From an uncultured Lachnospiraceae bacterium (GTDB taxonomy: Bacteria > Bacillota > Clostridia > Lachnospirales > Lachnospiraceae), in the NCBI GenBank assembly GCA_947176505.1, contig CAMWQW010000026.1, forward strand, positions 1-49,518: a stretch of DNA of 49,518 bases, given 5' to 3'. Below are positions 16,637 to 24,928 of the stretch, one piece after another. Made by a program: the position numbers and the translations under genes. The first letter of the stretch is position 1, and each line of letters opens with the position of its first letter. The notes beneath the pieces are model-generated. The model was not told the DNA's origin and made no database searches. It worked only from the letters and a program-made list of their open reading frames with translations.

Positions 16637-17944
16637 CTAATCTTCCGACAGTCTGACAGCATCTCCGTTCTTCACTTCCTTCGTGGAGGACGAGATAATC
16701 ACGCTGTCATCGTCCAGCGCGCCTTCCACGGCTGTCCAGTATTCGTTTTCGTCCAGCACTCTCACGTTGACCTGCTCCGCGTAATATTCTTTGCCGAGAA
16801 TGCCGTCGCGCTCTTTTACTACATAGACGTAGTTTCTGGAACCTTCTTCATGCACGGCAGCGGGTGTCACACAGCAGGAATGTTTCTCCCCTGACTCAGC
16901 ACGGCTCATCGTGCCCGAAAGTCCCGGTACTCCCGTCCCTTCCGGGAGATTAATATAAACCTCGTAGTTTCCGGGCATTGTACTGCTCTCGGACAAATAA
17001 TCCACCGCCGCCTCTTTCTCCCTGCTGCTTCCGTCCAACTTTAAGGACACCTCGTCATTTAAGCCGACATATTTCTTCTGTTCCTGCGTGAGAGTCGTCT
17101 TAAACTGACATGGTACGGAATCGTCTGCAAGCAGTAAAACTGCCGAGTCGCTAGTCCTGCCTCCCGTGTTTATATAGATATCCGTTATCGTCCCGCTTCC
17201 CGGTGCCTTAATCTGCCCTTCCGCTTCTCTGATATCCAGAAAAAGTGACAAATCCGCCTGTAAGTCAGCAAGCTCCAGACGATTAACCGTCAAGGTAGAG
17301 TCTTCGCTCTCCGGCGTAGTGATATCCTCCACCTTTCTTTCCGCTTCCTTCATGGCTGTCTCTCTCTGCCATTTGGCATCTGCCTCCGCATAAGCCGCCT
17401 GCTGCAGAGCATCCCTTAGCGCCTCGTCGTCTCCGGCATTTTCCAAATCCTTTTCCGCCTGATTGACCTCTTCGGCGCCCCTTCCCACCAACGTATCTTC
17501 GCGCCGTGCCAAGGCATCATAATCCTCTCTGGCGCGCTGCTCCTCCAATTCTTTCTTCTGTCTCGCCAGCTCTTCATTATGCACAATCGTATCAATCTGC
17601 GCCTGAAGCTTAGATATGGCAGTCTGCTTTTCTTCTATAATCTGCGACAAGTCTTCCATATCTATCGTGAAAAGCACATCTCCCTCTTCCACCTGATCGC
17701 CCACTTGAACCGCCAGATTCTCTACCCGCAGACCGCTTAATGCCGTGACCGGACTCTTCTCCCCGGCTATCACAATGCCGTCCACCTTCACAATATGCTC
17801 CACATATTTCTGTTGAATGGACTCCGTTGCTACAATAGGAAGCTTCGAGGCATAAATGCTTTTGGACGTCACCGTACAAAACCACATAAATATCAGAAAT
17901 ACAAAGAAACCCGCCACAATCTTCTTTTTCCTGTTACCGCTCAT
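16637..17944 (-). CDS. HlyD-like membrane-fusion/adaptor protein
   Basis: A 435-residue adaptor: one N-terminal membrane helix (about 9-26), a first half-lipoyl segment ('LAVQVGDQVEEGDVLFTID', about 75-95), a long charged coiled coil (about 97-235), the returning lipoyl segment ('GQIKAPGSGTITDIYI'), and beta-barrel and membrane-proximal parts to the end. Such proteins normally join an exporter to outer components. GGAGGAG precedes the ATG. It follows an ABC importer permease by 25 bases and is the last gene of that unit, an unusual partner for a sugar-type importer. It has no lipobox. Coiled-coil composition is Glu/Ala-rich. Confidence 0.85.
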   Translation of the reverse strand: MSGNRKKKIVAGFFVFLIFMWFCTVTSKSIYASKLPIVATESIQQKYVEHIVKVDGIVIAGEKSPVTALSGLRVENLAVQVGDQVEEGDVLFTIDMEDLSQIIEEKQTAISKLQAQIDTIVHNEELARQKKELEEQRAREDYDALARREDTLVGRGAEEVNQAEKDLENAGDDEALRDALQQAAYAEADAKWQRETAMKEAERKVEDITTPESEDSTLTVNRLELADLQADLSLFLDIREAEGQIKAPGSGTITDIYINTGGRTSDSAVLLLADDSVPCQFKTTLTQEQKKYVGLNDEVSLKLDGSSREKEAAVDYLSESSTMPGNYEVYINLPEGTGVPGLSGTMSRAESGEKHSCCVTPAAVHEEGSRNYVYVVKERDGILGKEYYAEQVNVRVLDENEYWTAVEGALDDDSVIISSSTKEVKNGDAVRLSED

Positions 17945-17969
17945 GTTCTCTCCTCCACTTCTAACCGCA

Positions 17970-18845
17970 CTATTCTTTTAACCCTGAGAAAATAATTCCC
18001 TGCTCCAGATAATCCTGCCCCCAGATAAAGACAAACACCGCCGGAATCAATGTAATAATTGATGTTGTAAATGCATACCCTGCCTGCGCCCATGTGATTT
18101 CAGGCAGATAGAGCGACAAGGGCCACAGCGATTTATCTTCCAGAAAAGCCATCGGCTGTTCCATCATGTTCCAATACTCCAGAAATCCTAACACCATCGC
18201 CGACAAAAGTCCGCTCTTGCCAAGCGGAAGCCCTATTTTGCAAAAAATCCTAAGTTCCCCCGCGCCGTCAATCCGTGCCGCCTCAAAAAGCTGCATGGGA
18301 ATACACCTAAACCCGCCGTAGGTAAGGAATACCGGAAACGTGGAAAAAACCGCCGGAAGAATAATTGCCTGCTGCGTATCCAGCATTCCAAGCCTGTTAA
18401 GCACCAGATAACTTGAAAGCATCATCACCTGAAACGGCAGAAGCATCAACACAACATAGAGCGCAAAAAGCGCTCTGCTTCCCTTCACTCTATACACAGC
18501 AAAAGCCCATGCCGCCGGGACCCCCACCAGAAGCTGACCCGCCAATATACATCCTACCATCTTAATAGAGTTCCAAAACAGTATGAAAAACTGCGGCGTC
18601 ATAAAAAGCAGCTTGCTGTAATTCTCAAAAGTCGGATAATCCGGCACTACCTGCCAGCTGATATAATCCAATGCATCGGAAAATACAGGTGATAAATGCT
18701 GCCTAAGTTCGCCGTTGCTCATCACCGAACCCGTCACCAACAAAATAATCGGCAGGCAAACAAGCAACGTCGGTATCATTATGAGCAGCACCGTAATTCC
18801 TTTTTTTATGTCTTTCCATCGCGCCATACAGTTATGTAAACTCAT
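17970..18845 (-). CDS. Sugar-type ABC permease, MalG/CUT1 class
   Basis: A 291-residue inner-membrane permease with about six helices (first at about 17-38) and the EAA loop 'EAARIDGAGELRIFCKIGLPL' split at residues near 190-210, which docks the ATPase. The class imports oligosaccharides or related solutes as a heterodimer with a MalF-type partner, here encoded directly upstream (18975-19859). Between them lies one copy of the repeated hairpin element (18883-18983). AAAGGA is about 8 bases before the ATG at 18845. No ABC ATPase gene lies in this operon. Confidence 0.9.
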   Translation of the reverse strand: MSLHNCMARWKDIKKGITVLLIMIPTLLVCLPIILLVTGSVMSNGELRQHLSPVFSDALDYISWQVVPDYPTFENYSKLLFMTPQFFILFWNSIKMVGCILAGQLLVGVPAAWAFAVYRVKGSRALFALYVVLMLLPFQVMMLSSYLVLNRLGMLDTQQAIILPAVFSTFPVFLTYGGFRCIPMQLFEAARIDGAGELRIFCKIGLPLGKSGLLSAMVLGFLEYWNMMEQPMAFLEDKSLWPLSLYLPEITWAQAGYAFTTSIITLIPAVFVFIWGQDYLEQGIIFSGLKE

Positions 18846-18882
18846 TCTTGTACTGTCCTTTCCTTATACTTACAGCCATCCC

Positions 18883-18983
18883 TCTCAGCCCGGAAGAATT
18901 CTCTCCACAGGCGGCATTCTTCCGGACATGATATAGTTATACTTAGGCTGCGTCCTTGCAGCCTTAGCATAACTTCATGTCTT
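18883..18983 (-). repeat. Intergenic hairpin element, copy A
   Basis: About 100 bases nearly identical to 19918-20020; the last 59 (18925-18983) are identical. The 59-base core is itself an imperfect palindrome (arms GACATGA..AGTTAT..AGGCTGC around a short loop). Beside it lies a second, weaker hairpin. It supplies the TGA stop of the MalF-type permease (18975-18977). Confidence 0.9.
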
Positions 18984-19859
18984 ATTATCCCACACTCGCT
19001 GCAACAGCATAATCACCACAAACAAAAAACCGCCCACGCAAACGGCTGCCGCCGCCATCTTGTCAAAATCAAGATTAACAAACCAGTTATTGAATAAATG
19101 CTGTAACAAATACATATCCTGCTCCGGATAAGCGCCAGCCACCAGATATGCTTCCCTATATATCTTAAAAGAATTCAGGAAAGAAAGTATCACTATAGTG
19201 TAGAGACTTCCCTTCAAGTTCGGGAGTATAATTTTCATGGTGCACTGCCGCTCAGACGCTCCGTCCACTCTCGCAGCCTCCAACAGCTCATTCGGGATTC
19301 CGAGAATACCGGCAAGCCACAGAACAATCGTGTATCCGGCATTTTTCCATATATAGCTAAACACTAACACCCAGAAAGATGCACTGCTTCCCAGATAATC
19401 AAAATGAACTTCTCCCCATAATCCCGTCCATTCTCCAAGCTGTGTCAAGATTAGATTTAAGAATCCCTGCTTATAGAACACCATCTTCCACACGATTACA
19501 ATCGTCGCCGTCGGCATGGCAAGTGGGAACAGATACAACGACTTGATTGTTCCCGCACTTTTCATCTTACTGACAGGCAGCGCAATCAATAACCCAATCA
19601 CCACCAGCAACGGAATACAGACAAACGTAAAACGCACGGTATTTTTCACTGCCAGTTGGAATGCCTGATTTGAGAAGATGGTTCCGTAATTCTTAAAACC
19701 GACAAACTGTTTCGTCACCACGGTCTGAAAAGAGCGCACAAACACATCCAGAAACGGAAGCAGTACAAAAATCAGTACCCCAAACAGACTAGGCAACAGA
19801 AACAAGAAGAATGCCCTCGTATCCTTATGAACTTTTGCAATGCGCCTTTTTGCTTTCAT
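18975..19859 (-). CDS. Sugar-type ABC permease, MalF/CUT1 class
   Basis: A 294-residue permease with about six membrane helices (first at about 20-42) and the EAA loop 'EAARVDGASERQCTMKIILPN'. It would pair with the MalG-type permease downstream to form the channel. I start it at the ATG 19859 (GGGAAGGG about 9 bases upstream) instead of a TTG at 19877. Its stop codon sits inside the repeated hairpin element, so the element either entered at the very 3' end or shortened the protein slightly. Upstream is the large binding lipoprotein gene, separated by the second copy of the element. Confidence 0.9.
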   Translation of the reverse strand: MKAKRRIAKVHKDTRAFFLFLLPSLFGVLIFVLLPFLDVFVRSFQTVVTKQFVGFKNYGTIFSNQAFQLAVKNTVRFTFVCIPLLVVIGLLIALPVSKMKSAGTIKSLYLFPLAMPTATIVIVWKMVFYKQGFLNLILTQLGEWTGLWGEVHFDYLGSSASFWVLVFSYIWKNAGYTIVLWLAGILGIPNELLEAARVDGASERQCTMKIILPNLKGSLYTIVILSFLNSFKIYREAYLVAGAYPEQDMYLLQHLFNNWFVNLDFDKMAAAAVCVGGFLFVVIMLLQRVWDNKT

Positions 19860-19917
19860 ATCCTCAACCCTTCCCAACTTATAAAATGTCTCAGTCTGGA
19901 GAAGAATGCACGCGCTT

Positions 19918-20020
19918 TCTCAGCCTTGGGAAGAATGCCCGTCGCAGGCGGCATTCTTTCAGACATGATATAGTTATACTTAGGCTGCGTCCTTGCAGCC
20001 TTAGCATAACTTCATGTCTT
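19918..20020 (-). repeat. Intergenic hairpin element, copy B
   Basis: Second copy of the element at 18883-18983, starting right after the TAA stop of the binding-lipoprotein gene. In addition to the 59-base palindromic core it has a clean side hairpin with GAATGCC/GGGCATTC arms. Placed between binding protein and first permease, it is positioned to lower permease expression relative to the binding protein or to stabilise the upstream mRNA. Confidence 0.9.
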
Positions 20021-22420
20021 TTACTCGGCAAGATAAATCGACATACTCTTCTCCACATCCGCCACCGCTTCGTCCAGTCCACACTCACCATTTATATAAC
20101 TGACACCTGCGTCAAGCACCGCTTCCTCCAATACTTCATTCTTCACATAAGGCGTATCTACTGTCTTCATACGCTGCCGCAGTTCATCTGCCGTCTTTTC
20201 ATCAAACCAGTAAATCTCCCATGTAAACATGGATCCGTCTTCATCCATATAACCGTGCGTAGAGTAACTTTCCTCCGAAGACACATAATCGTCAGGATAT
20301 AATTCTTTCTCAAACGCTGCCTGATTGACCGGGAAACCCAGAGCTGTAACACCATCTTTACCAAGCAATGCTTTAAGCAGCCCTTCCGCATGTTCTATAT
20401 TACCGGAAGATGCATTAATCGAAGCCAGTGTGCTTGCACAGAACACATTATCACATAATCCGTTCATCGGTATAATAATGTCCTCTTCAAACCCTTTGAC
20501 ACGCCGTACCGACGTCAATTCCGCATAACTGTAGGCGTAACCGAGCGCTCCTGCCAAAATCTGTCTTGCCCCGCGCAGATAATAGTATTCATCCATTGCA
20601 TAGTCAAAGAAATCCATATCTTCCAATCTTTCAGCGAAATACTGCACTTGTTCTTCATCCCGCTGTCTATAGTCTTCAATCGCTTCTTCCGCTAATCCAT
20701 CCATCTGTGCATCGTAAATCCGCTTCGTCTGTATATAAAATTCTTTCACAGCTTCCCTGTCAATTTCTCCGCTTGGCTTCATCCACGCTGGAGCCGATGC
20801 CGGTATAAAGTTTCTCATGATCGCTTTTGGAGAGCAGAGTCTCAGCAAGTCTTTCTGCGGATTATCCCGTCTCATTTCCTCCATTCCGTCCGCGATTCCC
20901 TCTAAATCCGTCATTTGCGAAATATATTTTTCTTTTCCCAGCATAGTCGGAAGGTTCGCCTCACAAGGTATCATATATAACCCGTCATCCTGCCTGAACG
21001 CGTCAACAATGTTGTCAAATAATATGTCATCGCCATCTAAACTGTCTACAAGCGGCGATAAATCTTTGAACAGCCCCTTTTCTATATAGGAATCCGTCGG
21101 GATATCATCCAGAATAAGTAAATCCGGTCCCTCACCCGCCATAATTTCCGTATTCAATTTCTTAAGCGCATCCTCCTTCGTCACAGAACCGCCCTCTATG
21201 CCGATTTCATATTCCACATAGACTTCCGGATGTGCTGTCTGGTAGAGCGCAATCGCCTTACGCAGCATCGTATTTTCCCTAAGACTGTAGGCTTTGACGC
21301 TCTCACTCGGCACAGTGGGCACCGTAGGGTCATATGTATAACGCACTAACCTTGACCCTGTAAAGAGCGCAACGAACTCATTGTTGTCCATAGCCGCCAT
21401 GCCCCGCACTCGATAACTGGGATCACCAAAGGTTGAAAGATTCGCATCTATAATCTGTTCCATGGCGCTGCCACCAATCACATGCCGGTGTACTCCCTGT
21501 TTGCCCGCCAAATACAGAACGTCATCTTCGCCTGTAAAGAAAAACAAATCATAAAAACTTCCGCCGTTAAAATCTCTATTCCCGTAGTTTTCTTTCATGA
21601 AATCACTCAGCACCGCATCCTCAACGTACTCCTTCGTTTCCATATCATAGATGAGCAAATCATTATAATACCATCCGTCAATAATCATATAATTGCCCTG
21701 AAACTGTATAAGCTGCGGAGCATTCTCCAAGTTCAGATAAACTTTCCCGCTGCCATCCTCCGCAATCTCATATAATTTATCGCCGTCCGTTCCCACGAAA
21801 ACAGTTCCGTCTCCGGCAATCCATATATGCTGCGGGCTCATCTCTTCCCCTTGCGGAAGATTCACCGCAACTTGTGTCCCATCGGGTCTTATAATCATTG
21901 CCTGATAATCTGCAAAAAAGAGCAAATTATCTTCCGGCAGCTGTGAGAAGTTCTCATCTTCCGTCCCTTCTTCCGTTCCCCTATCCATGGGACTACAAAT
22001 AACCCCTACTGTACCGTCCGGACCGAACGCATAGTCATTAACATATTTTCCCTGTTCATACAAATCGTCCAGCCATTCCAGCTCCTTAACTTCCCATGTC
22101 TTACCGCAATCATTTGATGAATATATGTCATTCATCACTTCCGTAATTACAAGTTCACCATCCTGCAGGACAAAAAGATTTCCGTTATAGTTTTGCAGTT
22201 TATCGGACATATCCGTAATTTCTTCCAGATACCGTCCCATAGCCGTACCCTCCGCAGACACACCTCCCGACTGACTTGTGCCATCCGCTGCCGGATTGCC
22301 GTTCGGACCGTTTCCGTCATCTGAATGTTGACCGCCCTTCCCGCATCCTCCGAGAAGTGAAGCAGTCATCATAAGCGACATAGCTGCCGCGATGATTTTT
22401 TTATAATGATATCTTTTCAT
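20021..22420 (-). CDS. Lipoprotein: beta-propeller-like domain plus ABC solute-binding domain
   Basis: A 799-residue lipoprotein (signal peptide, lipobox LLGGC with Cys26). After a Gly/Asn-rich linker, residues about 65-362 show repeated strand patterns with 'SNDCGKTW' (a sialidase/BNR Asp-box), 'DGTVFVGTDG', 'DDVLYLAGKQG' and 'DNNEFVALFTG', as in a beta-propeller. Residues about 375-799 look like a type 1 solute-binding protein: 'LRKAIALYQTAHPEVYVEYE', 'MAGEGPDLLILDD', 'YMIPCEANLPTM', and a C-terminal helical part. Ordinary CUT1 binding proteins are about 400-450 residues, so this is a two-part protein. It heads the operon with two permeases and the HlyD-like adaptor; substrate unknown. Confidence 0.85.
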   Translation of the reverse strand: MKRYHYKKIIAAAMSLMMTASLLGGCGKGGQHSDDGNGPNGNPAADGTSQSGGVSAEGTAMGRYLEEITDMSDKLQNYNGNLFVLQDGELVITEVMNDIYSSNDCGKTWEVKELEWLDDLYEQGKYVNDYAFGPDGTVGVICSPMDRGTEEGTEDENFSQLPEDNLLFFADYQAMIIRPDGTQVAVNLPQGEEMSPQHIWIAGDGTVFVGTDGDKLYEIAEDGSGKVYLNLENAPQLIQFQGNYMIIDGWYYNDLLIYDMETKEYVEDAVLSDFMKENYGNRDFNGGSFYDLFFFTGEDDVLYLAGKQGVHRHVIGGSAMEQIIDANLSTFGDPSYRVRGMAAMDNNEFVALFTGSRLVRYTYDPTVPTVPSESVKAYSLRENTMLRKAIALYQTAHPEVYVEYEIGIEGGSVTKEDALKKLNTEIMAGEGPDLLILDDIPTDSYIEKGLFKDLSPLVDSLDGDDILFDNIVDAFRQDDGLYMIPCEANLPTMLGKEKYISQMTDLEGIADGMEEMRRDNPQKDLLRLCSPKAIMRNFIPASAPAWMKPSGEIDREAVKEFYIQTKRIYDAQMDGLAEEAIEDYRQRDEEQVQYFAERLEDMDFFDYAMDEYYYLRGARQILAGALGYAYSYAELTSVRRVKGFEEDIIIPMNGLCDNVFCASTLASINASSGNIEHAEGLLKALLGKDGVTALGFPVNQAAFEKELYPDDYVSSEESYSTHGYMDEDGSMFTWEIYWFDEKTADELRQRMKTVDTPYVKNEVLEEAVLDAGVSYINGECGLDEAVADVEKSMSIYLAE

Positions 22421-22800
22421 AATCCTCTTTTACCCTGTCTTTCCCTTACTGATTCCTTATCTGCTTCACAAATGATCATCTGCGTTTGCTTTTACATTTA
22501 ACATCATACCAGCCTTTTCTCTAAATAATCTCTAAAAATAAATTTATTTTGCAAGCTTGCATAACCCAAGAAGTCTCCTATACGGATTCGACTGTCAAAA
22601 GGTGATTATAATAGGTTGAGAAGGTAGATTCTATGTATAATTTCAAGAAAAAGTGTAAGTTATTACTTGAAAACTTCAAAAAAATGTGTTGTACTATACT
22701 AAATTTTCGCCCTCCGCTTCTCCAAACGCGGATACAAGAAAGACGGGCATACCACCAACATGCCGCTATATCTGGTCGGAAAAACAAAGGAGCTTTTATA
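22421..22800. other. Divergent control region between binding lipoprotein and two-component system
   Basis: 380 bases without a supportable gene. On the minus side it holds the direct repeat and -10 of the lipoprotein operon (22503-22536). On the plus side TATAAT (22607-22612) and TATACT near 22694 are possible -10 elements for the response regulator, but neither has a good -35. A frame running in from 22633 in phase with the regulator lacks family similarity and a ribosome binding site. Confidence 0.6.
22503..22536 (-). promoter_or_regulatory. Direct repeat and -10 of the binding-lipoprotein operon
   Basis: TCTCTAAA occurs at 22518-22525 and again at 22529-22536, an exact 11-base period. 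On the minus strand this TTTAGAGA pair overlaps the place of the -35 box, with TATGAT (22508-22503) as the -10. Tandem half-sites one helical turn apart over a poor -35 are typical of activation by OmpR/PhoB-family regulators such as the one encoded divergently at 22801. Confidence 0.5.
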
Positions 22801-23478
22801 ATGCGAATCTTACTGGCAGAAGACGACAGACATTTAAATAATACACTGACCTACCAGCTGGAAACGGAGCACTTCACCGTAGATTCCTGTTTTGACGGCG
22901 ATGAAGCTCTCTTCTACGGAGAACAAAATATTTACGATGTCATTCTATTAGACAGGATGCTTCCGTATATGGAAGGAACCGATGTGCTCACCGCACTCAG
23001 ACAAGGAGGCATTACCACGCCGGTCATCTTAATCACCGCACTCGGCACGCTCTCCGACAAAGTAACGGGGCTTGATCTGGGCGCTGATGACTATCTCGTG
23101 AAACCCTTCGCTTTTGAGGAACTGCTTGCCAGAATACGGTGTGTGACAAGAAGACCTCACACGCTCACAGTCAATGACACCTTTCGGGTCGCAGATATCA
23201 CATGGCAGAAATCCGAATGCATCCTCACGGGTCCGAACGGAAGCTGCACTCTCTCCAAAAAAGAAGCGGAGCTCATGGATATATTCGTACATTCCATGGG
23301 CAATACATTGCAGCGCAATACCATTTTATTAAAAGTATGGGGACCGGACAGCGATGTGGAGGAAGGCAATTTGGACAACTACATCCACTTTCTGCGCCGA
23401 AGGCTGAAAATAGCTGGAAGTTGTCTGCAAATCAAGACTATACGGGGCGTCGGTTACAGTTTGCAAAAGATAGTGTAA
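22801..23478 (+). CDS. OmpR/PhoB-family response regulator
   Basis: A 225-residue regulator. The receiver domain has the acidic pair Asp8-Asp9, phospho-acceptor Asp51 in 'VILLDRML', a Thr in 'ILITALG' and Lys in 'LVKPFAFEEL'. The C-terminal winged helix ends with 'LDNYIHFLRRRLKI..IKTIRGVGYSL', a typical DNA-binding signature. AAAGGAG sits about 9 bases before ATG 22801, which fixes the start. The kinase gene follows after 14 bases. It is divergent from the lipoprotein/permease operon, whose promoter carries an 11-base-spaced direct repeat, so that operon is the probable target. Confidence 0.95.
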   Translation: MRILLAEDDRHLNNTLTYQLETEHFTVDSCFDGDEALFYGEQNIYDVILLDRMLPYMEGTDVLTALRQGGITTPVILITALGTLSDKVTGLDLGADDYLVKPFAFEELLARIRCVTRRPHTLTVNDTFRVADITWQKSECILTGPNGSCTLSKKEAELMDIFVHSMGNTLQRNTILLKVWGPDSDVEEGNLDNYIHFLRRRLKIAGSCLQIKTIRGVGYSLQKIV

Positions 23479-23492
23479 AGGAGTATCTTACC

Positions 23493-24800
23493 ATGTTTCA
23501 AAAAGTACACCTACGACTGACTCTTCTGTGCACGGGAATCACAGCCGTTATCATGATCATCATGTCTCTATGCTACCTGTATGTATCAGAGAGCGGATTG
23601 CACAGAAATCAGTTTCAGGCTTTCAGAAACGATATCAATACTATTTCCACCAATTTAGAACACCAGACTGTCATTTCCATGGAATGGCTCTCCAAAATGG
23701 AAGCGCAGGGAAATTATCTCTTTTTTGTTCTGGATAACGGTACGCCTTTTCTCTTTAATCAACTGAATAACCCCGACGAAAACGCCATGCGTGAGCGACT
23801 GCTTGCGGAAAGCCGTGACGCGTTCCTAAACCAATCCGATACGGAGACGTCCGTACAGACAAGCAATCCGGACAATGTTTTTTCCGATTTGACGCACTCC
23901 GAATACGAGTTTATCTCCCCTTCCATGGGCACCCGTTATTTTGCAGGCAACATCACCATGGGAAATGAAGGCTCCCTGCTGGAAATCATTGTCTTATCTT
24001 CTCTACTGAATCTTGAAAACCAGATACAAGAGCAGCGTCTCCGCTTTCTTATGATTGACATGGCGGCAGTTGTGCTTCTGGGAATCTTTTCATGGTTTTT
24101 TACCGGCTGGCTCCTAAAACCGATTATCGACAATCAGAAAAAACAGGCGCTCTTTATCGCTTCCGCATCCCATGAGCTCCGCACACCCTTATCTGTCATT
24201 CTGTCTGCCGCAGAATGTTGTAAAACTGCGCCCCCGGAAAGACGTGAGAACTTTTTAAAAACAATTACGTTGGAAGGTATGCGCGTATCTTCGCTCGTGA
24301 GCGACATGCTCACCCTCTCACAGTCGGATACGCATCGCTTTACCGTTCAAAAAAAGCCGGTAGAACTGGACACGCTCCTTATGAATTCTTATGAAGCCTT
24401 CGTTCCGCTTGCACAGGATAAGTCTATCTCTTTGTCCGTAGAGCTGCCGGAAGATGCACTTCCTCCATGTAACGCAGACCCGGAGCGCATCAGTCAGGTT
24501 ATCTCCATCCTGCTGCACAACGCTGTCAGCTACACGCCTAATCACGGACGTATCGCCTTGTCACTTACGATGCATCGTGACAAGTTTCGTATCTCTGTTA
24601 CCGACAACGGTATCGGCATTTCAGACGAAGATAAGAAGAAAATCTTCGATCGTTTTTATCGGGCGGAAAAGTCCCGCAGCGCGAAGGAGCACTTCGGTCT
24701 CGGATTGTCGATTGCCTACGAGATTGTAAAAGCACACGGAGGAAGTATTACCGTAACCGATGCCAAGGACGGCGGAAGCTGCTTCACTGTTGTGTTGTGA
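23493..24800 (+). CDS. Sensor histidine kinase
   Basis: A 435-residue membrane kinase: helix 1 at about 8-31, an extracytoplasmic sensor part (about 32-183), helix 2 at about 185-208, then HisKA with SHELRTPL (His227) and the ATPase domain with Asn343 (N box), DNGIGI (371-376), FDRFYR and GLGLSI (402-407). AAAGGAG lies 10 bases before the ATG at 23493. The sensor part of about 150 residues has no family I recognise. It would phosphorylate the regulator encoded 14 bases upstream. Many kinases of this kind in Clostridia work with neighbouring transport lipoproteins; that is inference here. Confidence 0.95.
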   Translation: MFQKVHLRLTLLCTGITAVIMIIMSLCYLYVSESGLHRNQFQAFRNDINTISTNLEHQTVISMEWLSKMEAQGNYLFFVLDNGTPFLFNQLNNPDENAMRERLLAESRDAFLNQSDTETSVQTSNPDNVFSDLTHSEYEFISPSMGTRYFAGNITMGNEGSLLEIIVLSSLLNLENQIQEQRLRFLMIDMAAVVLLGIFSWFFTGWLLKPIIDNQKKQALFIASASHELRTPLSVILSAAECCKTAPPERRENFLKTITLEGMRVSSLVSDMLTLSQSDTHRFTVQKKPVELDTLLMNSYEAFVPLAQDKSISLSVELPEDALPPCNADPERISQVISILLHNAVSYTPNHGRIALSLTMHRDKFRISVTDNGIGISDEDKKKIFDRFYRAEKSRSAKEHFGLGLSIAYEIVKAHGGSITVTDAKDGGSCFTVVL

Positions 24801-24928
24801 CAATTGAGAATATTTTGTCGAATTATCTGTAAATTTCTATATGAATTTCCCTAAAAATAAGATATACTGTCTATAAACGGCATATGATGAAACATATACC
24901 GTAAAATCTACAATGGAGGGGAATTATC

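Noticed and set aside
22633..22800. 56-residue N-terminal extension of the response regulator
   Set aside because: AAAGGAG with correct spacing precedes the ATG at 22801, where the receiver domain begins; the extension has no family similarity.
23202..23492. N-terminal extension of the histidine kinase overlapping the regulator gene
   Set aside because: It overlaps the regulator in another frame; the ATG at 23493 has its own ribosome binding site and starts the first membrane helix.
24888..24904. Sigma-W-like promoter (TGAAAC and CGTA) before flotillin
   Set aside because: The two boxes are only about 6 bases apart, while sigma-W promoters need about 16.
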